A program made the translations under genes and the position numbers. 64,000 bases of DNA, from positions 3,414,001 through 3,478,000 of the forward strand of contig NC_019771.1 of NCBI RefSeq assembly GCF_000317695.1, in the 5' to 3' direction. Positions 58,501 to 64,000 of this stretch are shown in pieces (within the stretch, counting starts at the first letter, position 1; each line of letters starts with the position of its first letter). The stretch is from Anabaena cylindrica PCC 7122 (GTDB lineage: Bacteria > Cyanobacteriota > Cyanobacteriia > Cyanobacteriales > Nostocaceae). The notes below the pieces were generated by a model. The model did not search any database and was not told the origin of the DNA. It saw only the letters and a program-made list of their open reading frames with translations.

Positions 58501-61500
58501 AGCAAAACAAGCATTTGCACAAGCTATGGAAGATGGATATCAAATTAGTACGGTATCTCCTCATGCAGAATTAATGAATAAAAATCAAACTAGTACGGTA
58601 TCTTCCTTCACAGAAGTAAGTAACGAACATTACCAAATAGTAGAGATAGAATCTCTTCTTCCTGCCCATAATGAATTAATTAACGGTAATGGTAAATCCA
58701 CACATAATGAAGATAATAGCAAATTAGATAAAGTGGAAATTCCCATTGCAAATTATGAAAAAGTTATTGATGGCTTAGAACAGTCATTAGCAGAGTTTAC
58801 TCGCAATCAACGTGATATTACACAGGCTCATGAACAATCTTTACATAATCAAACAGAGTATACAAAAACCTTTTACCAGTTAATGCAACAGCAGCATTCC
58901 TTATTAGCGAATAATCAAGTTAGTGAATATCAAGCACAAACACAACAACTAGCAATTTCTAGTTCTGAACGTAGCATAATGCGGCTTCATGATCATCAAA
59001 CTGACACTATCCACATTCATAAACAATATCTCAGCTATCAGCAGGAATATACTCATAATTACTTCCAATTGCTGCAACAACATTATAATTTTTTGCTAGT
59101 TCCTAATGATAGACCTCAACCCCAAAATCCTTCTCGATATCTCCCTAAAGAAGTGCGAGAAGGAGAAGAAAATGAAAAAAATTTGATTAACAAGAATGGG
59201 GTGAATAATTCTTCTGCCCTGCAAGAAGGGTTACAGGAAAGTTCAAACACTATCACAGTAGTACCGACAAATCCAATTGATATTAATATTTCCACACTCG
59301 GACAAACTCTTCTCACCATTGTTAGTGATAAAACAGGTTATCCAACAGAGATGTTAGATTTGTCAATGGATATTGAGGCGGATTTAGGAATTGATTCTAT
59401 CAAACGGGTAGAAATTTTAGGAGGGTTGTTAGAACTTTACCCCGACTTACCCAAACCGAACCCAGAAGAATTAGGTCAATTGCGTACCTTGGGACAAATT
59501 GCAGAGTACATAAAAACTCTAATTCCAGATTTACTTAATCAAAAAGTAGAGGTTTCTGAAGCTACTATTGTTCCAGCACAAACATTAGTAAAAGTTCCTC
59601 ACGATACTGAAGAAAATCAGCCACAAATCCCAGAAGCCCAAACTAATTTTCCTGAATTAGAAGTTTCTCTAACTCCCATCCAACTTCTTTCTACAAGTGA
59701 AGATAAATTAGAAGAAATTGCTGCAAACGATATAGATAAACAAATTATCATACCCACAGATTTGAGTAATATTCTTCTCACCATTGTTAGTGACAAAACA
59801 GGTTATCCAACAGAGATGTTAGAACTGTCAATGGATATTGAGGCGGATTTAGGAATTGATTCTATCAAACGGGTAGAAATTTTAGGAGGGTTGTTAGAAC
59901 TTTACCCGAACTTACCCAGACCGAATCCAGAAGAGTTGGGTCAATTACGTACCTTAGGTCAAATTGCTGAATATATGCAAGATCTGGCTAAAGGTATAAC
60001 TAAGTTACTAACTGAAAAAAAGCAGGATCTGAAAGTAACGGAATTGAATCATAAAATTCTTCGCAGTCCTGTGAAATTACAGCAACTTCCCCAACCTGAT
60101 GTTTTAGAGTTCAATATTCCTGAAAATCATATTGCTTTAATTACTGATAATGGTTCTTCCACTACAGGAAAATTAGCAACCGCCTTAATGGAAAAAGGTT
60201 GGAAAACTGTAGTTTTAAGTTTCCCTTCTGTCCAGTCAACTTTAGTAGAAGGAATTAATCATGTAGTTTTAAATGATTGGAGTGAAGAAGGTTTAAAACA
60301 ACAGTTAGAAGATATCTCTTGTGATTATGGTGCTGTTGGTACATTTATTCACTTACATTCTGCAACTCATGATCAAGCAAGTCATAGTGTGCGTTATTTA
60401 GAAACAGAACATACTGTCTTACGTCATGTATTTCTGGTTGCTAAATATCTCAAAGAATCACTAACTAATGCAGCTACAAAAGGACGCAGTTGTTTTATCA
60501 ATGTTGCCCGTTTAGATGGTGAGTTTGGACTGGGACACACAATTAATTTTGGTGTAATTGGTGCAGGAATATTTGGACTAACTAAGAGTTTAAATCAAGA
60601 ATGGGAAGCTGTATTTTGTCGTTCTCTTGATTTGAGTCCTGATTTAGATGTAGACACTTCTGTCAAATATATTCTTGCCGAACTTCAAGATCCTAATCTT
60701 TTAGTTACAGAGGTAGGATATAGCCACAAAGGTAGAGTAACCTTAATTGCAGAACCCGCTTCATTAAGCATTAGCAATTCCCCATTACCAATTACCAAAG
60801 ATCAAGTATTTCTAGTTAGTGGTGGTGCAAAAGGTATAACTGCCCAATGTGTCATTAAACTAGCCCAACAATATCAATGTAAATTCATTCTTTTAGGTCG
60901 TTCGAGTACAGAAGCAGAACCAGTTTGGGCAGAGGGCTATGAGAATGAAGCCCAATTAAAACAGCAAATTATGGAGGATTTTCAAGCCAGGGGAGAAAAG
61001 CCAACACCAAGAATGGTGCAAAAAAAATATCAAGCAATTTCCTCACAACGAGAAATTCAAAATACATTGAAAGCAATTGAGAAAGCAGGAGGGGAAGCAG
61101 TATATTTGAGTGTAGATGTTACTGACGGCATCTTGTTAGAACAGAAACTAGCATCCATAGTTGAATGTGTAGGGGAGATAACTGGAATTATTCATGGTGC
61201 TGGAAATTTAGCTGATAAGCGCATTGAAAAAAAATCAATTCATGATTTTGAAACAGTTTACTCTTCCAAAGTCAAGGGTTTAGAAAACTTACTTCGTTGT
61301 GTACCACCAAAACAACTGCAATATTTAGTTTTGTTTTCCTCGGTAGTTGGTTTTTATGGTAATGTAGGACAATCGGATTATGCGATCGCTAACGAGATCC
61401 TCAACAAATCAGCCCATCTCGTCAAACGCAACCATCCTGACTGCCATGTAGCCGCGATTAACTGGGGTCCTTGGGATAGCGGCATGGTATCACCAGAATT

Positions 61501-62494
61501 AAAGCAAGTCTTTACAGAACGGGGAATTGAAACCATACCTGTAGAAATCGGCACACAGATGTTAGTAGATGAACTAACAAATGCAAGTCCAGAAACAGTA
61601 CAATTGGTAATTGGTAGCCCCCTAGTTTATATCCCATCTTCCTTATCCAGCGAATTAAAAACCTATCGCATTCATCGCCAATTAACCTTAGCCGCTAATC
61701 CATTTTTGCAGGATCATGTAATTCTAGGTCGTCCAGTTCTTCCTGCCACTTGTGGACTACTATGGATGGCTAACACCTGCGAACAAATTTATCCAGGTTT
61801 CAAGGCTTTTAGTTGCCTTAATTTCAAAGTTTTAAAGGGAATTGTTTTTGATGAAAATTTCGTCGATGAATATACTCTAGAACTGCAAGAAGTTGCTAAG
61901 ATAGAAAATAAAGAGATAGAAATTTCTGCTAAAATTAGCAGTATCACTCCAGAAGGTAAAATCAGGTATCACTTCAGTACTAATCTGATTTTGAAGCGCG
62001 AGATTCCCATTACTCCTAACTATGAATTGCTAAACTTAAACCAAGATGAGCAATTTCTCTCTACCAATCAATTACTTTATCAAAACGGCACATCTAGCTT
62101 ATTTCATGGAACTATCTTTCAAGGCGTAAAATCTGTATTAAACGCCAGCCCTGGTAAACTCACCATCAAATGTAATTTACCACAACCCACAGCACAACAA
62201 CAGGGACAATTTCCAGTCCAAACATTCAATCCATATATTGCAGATGTACAGATACATTCACTCTGGATTTGGACACAGCATTTTCATCAAATAGGGTGCT
62301 TACCCTCAGAAATTCAAAACTTTGAACAATTTGTACAAATACCTTTTGGTGAAACATTTTATGTTACCTGTGAAATCCAATCCAAGACAGAATCAAATGT
62401 AGTGGCTAACATCATTACCCATAACAAAGAAGGACAAATTTATAACCAGATGATTGGTGCAAAAGGAACTATTTTACCCAAGCAAATAGGATAG
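55544..62494 (+). CDS. hglE: heterocyst glycolipid polyketide synthase HglE (KS-AT-ACP-ACP-KR-DH)
   Basis: A 2316-residue type I PKS. KS at about 52-490: Cys255 (VDAACASSLG), His390 (EAHGTGT), His430 (GHTKAAAG). AT at about 625-960: Ser724 in AGHSFGE. A 270-residue polar linker follows, with two similar QEYT-type helical repeats. Two ACPs with Ser1285 and Ser1440 (both DLGIDSIKRVEILGG). KR at about 1755-2010: SGGAKGIT and Tyr1946 (GQSDYAIAN). C-terminal hot-dog dehydratase-like domain from about 2045: DHVILGRPVLPAT with His2058. The start could also be ATG 55643, which has an AAGAGG Shine-Dalgarno; the extra 33 residues resemble an amphipathic N-terminal helix. The product contributes to the very-long-chain polyol of heterocyst glycolipids. 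Confidence 0.92.
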   Translation: MAASKIEAVLSQLQDEISNCEKALLKLIKRKINMSENTNLLSKINTQLQQTNVAIIGMASIFPQSKNLQEYWETIIQKIDCITDVPTSRWSIEDYYDPNPHAVDKTYSKRGGFLPDIDFNPMEFGLPPNILEVTDISQLLGLVVAKAAMKDAGYGESSQINSEIYDRTGVVLGVAIGRQLAVPLGARLQYPIWEKVLKNSGLSDQDTEKIIQKIKSAYVQWEENAFPGMLANVISGRIANRLDLGGMNCVVDAACASSLGALRMAISELVEHRADMMLTGGVDTDNSIFAYMCFSKTPAISPGEKVKPFDAESDGMMLGEGVGMLVLKRLEDAVRDSDRIYAVIKGIGSSSDGKYKSIYAPRSEGQIKALQRAYQEAGISPASVSLIEAHGTGTMVGDPTEFTSIKQFFGENNSKTQHIALGTVKSQIGHTKAAAGAASLIKTALALHHKVLPPTINVTKPHPKLNIENSPFYLNTETRPWISSQPRRAGVSAFGFGGTNYHVVLEEYENEHDQSYRLHNTPKSILLSAPTTPELLSRCQEIYQQLKSDQKQLRYQQIITESETLEIPINYNRIGFLVNNCTQAEEFLQLSIDQLKKQPKAESWEHPKGIYYRQTGIETKGKIVALFSGQGSQYLDMGKEVAVNFPNLRQTYAHMDKLLCKDGLNPLSEVVFPHPVFDAEQKKHQLEILQKTEYAQPAIGAFSAALYNILKQAGFKADFVAGHSFGELTALWAGGVLSEEDYFFLVTARGKAMATSPESDPGGMLAVKGDVGQLQELIKNFPQVAIANWNSPNQVVLAGKKVELAQVQNVLKEKGFLTFLLGVSAAFHTPLVAHAQEPFLQAIEKVNFNDAKIPIYTNVTGERYPSDSSSIQKILKKHLLNQVLFQQEIENIYADGGYCFIEFGPKNVLTNLVKDILNDKPHIAVALNGNHAKNSDLVLREAIIQLRVVGLPLQKLDPYQIETKITQVDQKKVLNVRLNSTNITDKAKQAFAQAMEDGYQISTVSPHAELMNKNQTSTVSSFTEVSNEHYQIVEIESLLPAHNELINGNGKSTHNEDNSKLDKVEIPIANYEKVIDGLEQSLAEFTRNQRDITQAHEQSLHNQTEYTKTFYQLMQQQHSLLANNQVSEYQAQTQQLAISSSERSIMRLHDHQTDTIHIHKQYLSYQQEYTHNYFQLLQQHYNFLLVPNDRPQPQNPSRYLPKEVREGEENEKNLINKNGVNNSSALQEGLQESSNTITVVPTNPIDINISTLGQTLLTIVSDKTGYPTEMLDLSMDIEADLGIDSIKRVEILGGLLELYPDLPKPNPEELGQLRTLGQIAEYIKTLIPDLLNQKVEVSEATIVPAQTLVKVPHDTEENQPQIPEAQTNFPELEVSLTPIQLLSTSEDKLEEIAANDIDKQIIIPTDLSNILLTIVSDKTGYPTEMLELSMDIEADLGIDSIKRVEILGGLLELYPNLPRPNPEELGQLRTLGQIAEYMQDLAKGITKLLTEKKQDLKVTELNHKILRSPVKLQQLPQPDVLEFNIPENHIALITDNGSSTTGKLATALMEKGWKTVVLSFPSVQSTLVEGINHVVLNDWSEEGLKQQLEDISCDYGAVGTFIHLHSATHDQASHSVRYLETEHTVLRHVFLVAKYLKESLTNAATKGRSCFINVARLDGEFGLGHTINFGVIGAGIFGLTKSLNQEWEAVFCRSLDLSPDLDVDTSVKYILAELQDPNLLVTEVGYSHKGRVTLIAEPASLSISNSPLPITKDQVFLVSGGAKGITAQCVIKLAQQYQCKFILLGRSSTEAEPVWAEGYENEAQLKQQIMEDFQARGEKPTPRMVQKKYQAISSQREIQNTLKAIEKAGGEAVYLSVDVTDGILLEQKLASIVECVGEITGIIHGAGNLADKRIEKKSIHDFETVYSSKVKGLENLLRCVPPKQLQYLVLFSSVVGFYGNVGQSDYAIANEILNKSAHLVKRNHPDCHVAAINWGPWDSGMVSPELKQVFTERGIETIPVEIGTQMLVDELTNASPETVQLVIGSPLVYIPSSLSSELKTYRIHRQLTLAANPFLQDHVILGRPVLPATCGLLWMANTCEQIYPGFKAFSCLNFKVLKGIVFDENFVDEYTLELQEVAKIENKEIEISAKISSITPEGKIRYHFSTNLILKREIPITPNYELLNLNQDEQFLSTNQLLYQNGTSSLFHGTIFQGVKSVLNASPGKLTIKCNLPQPTAQQQGQFPVQTFNPYIADVQIHSLWIWTQHFHQIGCLPSEIQNFEQFVQIPFGETFYVTCEIQSKTESNVVANIITHNKEGQIYNQMIGAKGTILPKQIG
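59299..59990 (+). repeat. duplicated ACP-coding segments inside hglE
   Basis: The stretches 59308-59520 and 59771-59980 encode tandem carrier domains that are almost identical in DNA (long runs without mismatch around CACCATTGTTAGTGA and around GATTTAGGAATTGATTCTAT). They are separated by a low-complexity linker of about 85 codons. The similarity implies recent duplication or ongoing gene conversion. Confidence 0.85.
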
Positions 62495-62570
62495 ACATAT
62501 CAAGACCTCCTTCCCAATATAGCAGCGGTCATTTGTAACTTACATTTAGATATTATTCAACTGACAACTG

Positions 62571-62649
62571 CTATATATGGCAATTCCCAAGCTCACAAAA
62601 TACATCCGCTTACCAAGGGGAGGGTTGGGGAGGGGTAATTTTGTATCTA
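62571..62649 (-). repeat. dispersed repeat, copy B (inverted, internally deleted)
   Basis: Reverse complement matches the repeat at 50090-50187 at both ends (TACAAAATT.CCCCTCCCCAACCCTCCCCTT and GAGCTTGGGAATTGC), with a central deletion. Next to it, 62693-62721 is a copy of the GAACCGCGAAGGCGCAAAGA repeat. Together they fill the 267 bp between hglE and the next gene. Confidence 0.7.
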
Positions 62650-62692
62650 ACTAGAGTGGGAAAGGCTATAACACCTATCTTCTTCCTTTTTT

Positions 62693-62721
62693 CTTCGCGC
62701 TCTTTGCGCCTTCGCGGTTCA
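62693..62721 (-). repeat. dispersed GCGAACCGCGAAGGCGCAAAG-type repeat
   Basis: CGCGCTCTTTGCGCCTTCGCGGTTC; the same variant as the copy read inside mutS. Confidence 0.85.
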
Positions 62722-62761
62722 TTTAATCCATATTCTTTTAATTCAAAATTGGAGAATAAGC

Positions 62762-64000
62762 ATGAAAGAATTTCCGAAAAATAAAATTCCTAAAATTGCA
62801 ATTATAGGAATGGACTGCTTCATTAGTAATTGCCAAGGATTAGATGCTTTTGAAAGCAGTATTTACCAAGGCAAACAACATTTTACACCCCTAAATTATA
62901 GCGATACCCCATCATTAACAATTCCATTAGCAGAAATTAATCAACTTTCCTCCCAACAACAATTAATGTTGCAGGTAGCTAATAATGCGCTTAAAAATGC
63001 TCAATTAAATCCAGAGACGAAAATTGCAGTTGTGATGGTGACTGAATCTCAAAGTCACTACCAAAACAAACTAGCAAGTTATATTTCTCGGCTGTGGGAT
63101 GCAACTAGTCCTGCATTTGCTGAAGAAAACTCAGGCTTTTCAGCCTTGAATTTAGCACAAAAACTATTAATAAATAAACAAGTAGATGCTGTATTAGTTG
63201 CAGCAATGGATTTTGCTGAAGAGAAAAATCAGATTATAGGTTTGCAAACTCTCAGTTACGATCAAAATGCCGATGCTACTTTAGTAGGAGAGGGTGCAGC
63301 CGCTGTAGTATTGCAACTTCATCAAACAGCCAAAGAAAATAATAATTGTATATATGCAGTAATTGATGCTTTGAGTGTGGTGCAGAATTCCCCACATCAA
63401 CCGCAAGCAGTTACAGAAGCTTGCCAGACTGCTTTTCAGATTGCAGATATTCAAGCTCAAGATATTGGCTATTTGGAAGTTTATGCTGGTGGAAATACCC
63501 AACAAGATGAAGCAGAAATTCAAGGTTTAGTTACAGCTTATACAACTGGGGAATCAAACTTAAGTTGTGCAGTGGGTAGCATCAAAGCTAATATTGGTCA
63601 TACTCACAGTGCATCGGGAATTATCAGTTTAATTAAAACAGCATTGTGTTTATATCACCGCTACATTCCCGCAGTTCCCAATTGGTCATGTCCCAAACAA
63701 CCGGATATGTGGAGTGGAAGTCCCTTTTATGTGGCTACAGAATCTAAACCTTGGTTTATAGAACCAGGTACGACTAAAAGAATAGCTGCTGTTAACAGTA
63801 TGGAGGCAAATGGCAGTTATGCACACTTGATTTTATCAGAGGAAGTCAGCCAGATAGAACGCAAGAGCAGATATTTAGAGCAGATTCCTTATTATTTATA
63901 TGCGATCGCAGCAGAAAATCGCACCTCCCTATTAAACCAAATTACCGCACTTAAGCAAACCCTCAAAGATACCCCTGTTCTCTCTCAACTGGCCAGCCAA
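62762..64000 (+). CDS. second heterocyst-glycolipid-type PKS gene, N-terminal pseudo-KS (partial)
   Basis: Open from ATG 62762 (preceded by GGAGAATAAGC) to the window end, 413 codons. It has a ketosynthase fold (KIPKIAIIGMDCFISNCQGLDAFE; TLVGEGAAAVVLQL; VGSIKANIGHTHSASGIISL), but the active-site region reads EENSGFSALNLAQ, with Gly where the Cys should be, and the EAHGTGT position reads EVYAGGNTQ, losing its His. The last His (GHTHSA) remains. This is the pattern of chain-length-factor-like or decarboxylative KS partners, as in PfaC-type PUFA synthases and the Hgl proteins encoded after hglE. Whether AT or other domains follow is beyond the window. Confidence 0.85.
   Translation, partial: MKEFPKNKIPKIAIIGMDCFISNCQGLDAFESSIYQGKQHFTPLNYSDTPSLTIPLAEINQLSSQQQLMLQVANNALKNAQLNPETKIAVVMVTESQSHYQNKLASYISRLWDATSPAFAEENSGFSALNLAQKLLINKQVDAVLVAAMDFAEEKNQIIGLQTLSYDQNADATLVGEGAAAVVLQLHQTAKENNNCIYAVIDALSVVQNSPHQPQAVTEACQTAFQIADIQAQDIGYLEVYAGGNTQQDEAEIQGLVTAYTTGESNLSCAVGSIKANIGHTHSASGIISLIKTALCLYHRYIPAVPNWSCPKQPDMWSGSPFYVATESKPWFIEPGTTKRIAAVNSMEANGSYAHLILSEEVSQIERKSRYLEQIPYYLYAIAAENRTSLLNQITALKQTLKDTPVLSQLASQ

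Overview
The window comes from a filamentous, heterocyst-forming cyanobacterium (Nostocales type). The evidence is a heterocyst-glycolipid polyketide synthase of the HglE type with a divergent DevBCA/HgdBCA-like exporter (50241-64000), a split DnaE carrying the C-terminal half of the cyanobacterial DnaE intein (45895-47253), an XisH/XisI pair, cyanobacterial conserved families (DUF1825, a likely DUF6464), many HIP1 octamers (GCGATCGC), and heptamer STRR arrays (AATTCGT, 15 units at 41436-41540). Base composition looks AT-rich and intergenic DNA is crowded with dispersed repeats and MITE-like elements.

Layout. 1-2643: end of an unknown gene, a PLP-dependent deaminase/desulfhydrase, a PNPOx-like protein and a GST. 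2766-5568: an IS4/IS701-like element whose transposase 3' end was split by a second, decayed IS; both element ends can be read from inverted repeats, and removing the inner IS plus one GTAT copy restores the outer reading frame. 5579-7492: tightly overlapping GNAT, cupin and alpha/beta-hydrolase genes. 7567-14653: a large TPR-CHAT (caspase-like) protein, a MITE, xisH-xisI, and an overlapping pair made of a small soluble protein and a two-TM membrane protein; this is the best candidate for an undescribed conflict or signalling system. 14703-22237: class I lysyl-tRNA synthetase, two degraded genes (an MBL-fold hydrolase and a hidden hicA remnant), a cyanophycinase-like S51 peptidase, mutS and a methyltransferase. 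22238-29285: a one-module NRPS (C-A-T-TE) and a haemagglutinin-type exoprotein. 29415-35719: housekeeping (DUF1825, class A PBP, tyrS, pyrF, a secreted hypothetical, a MOSC protein). 35878-38904: a VapC-like PIN toxin behind a frameshifted antitoxin, an intact ISL3-family IS with an 8-bp target duplication, and a family 4 uracil-DNA glycosylase. 39141-49823: two divergent RodZ-like HTH proteins, gatA, an HxlR regulator divergent from two SDRs, dnaE-C, NADAR, NagB-like and small proteins. 50241-64000: DevBCA/HgdBCA-like exporter, a small HTH-like protein, a 1.3-kb regulatory-looking gap with helically phased TTGCAT/ATGCAA motifs, hglE, and the start of a second PKS gene with a degenerate KS.

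How genes cooperate. The last 14 kb is a coherent functional unit: HglE and the following PKS build the long-chain polyol of the heterocyst envelope glycolipid, and the adjacent ABC exporter (fusion protein, permease, ATPase) probably helps deposit it. The 7.5-14.7 kb stretch groups a putative cysteine protease, a nuclease-fold XisH pair and a membrane module. Elsewhere the genes are mostly independent housekeeping units separated by repeats. Several repeats have entered reading frames: CHAT gene (three), mutS, pyrF 3' end, the 34164 signal-peptide gene, and the 3' end of the 221-1144 gene.
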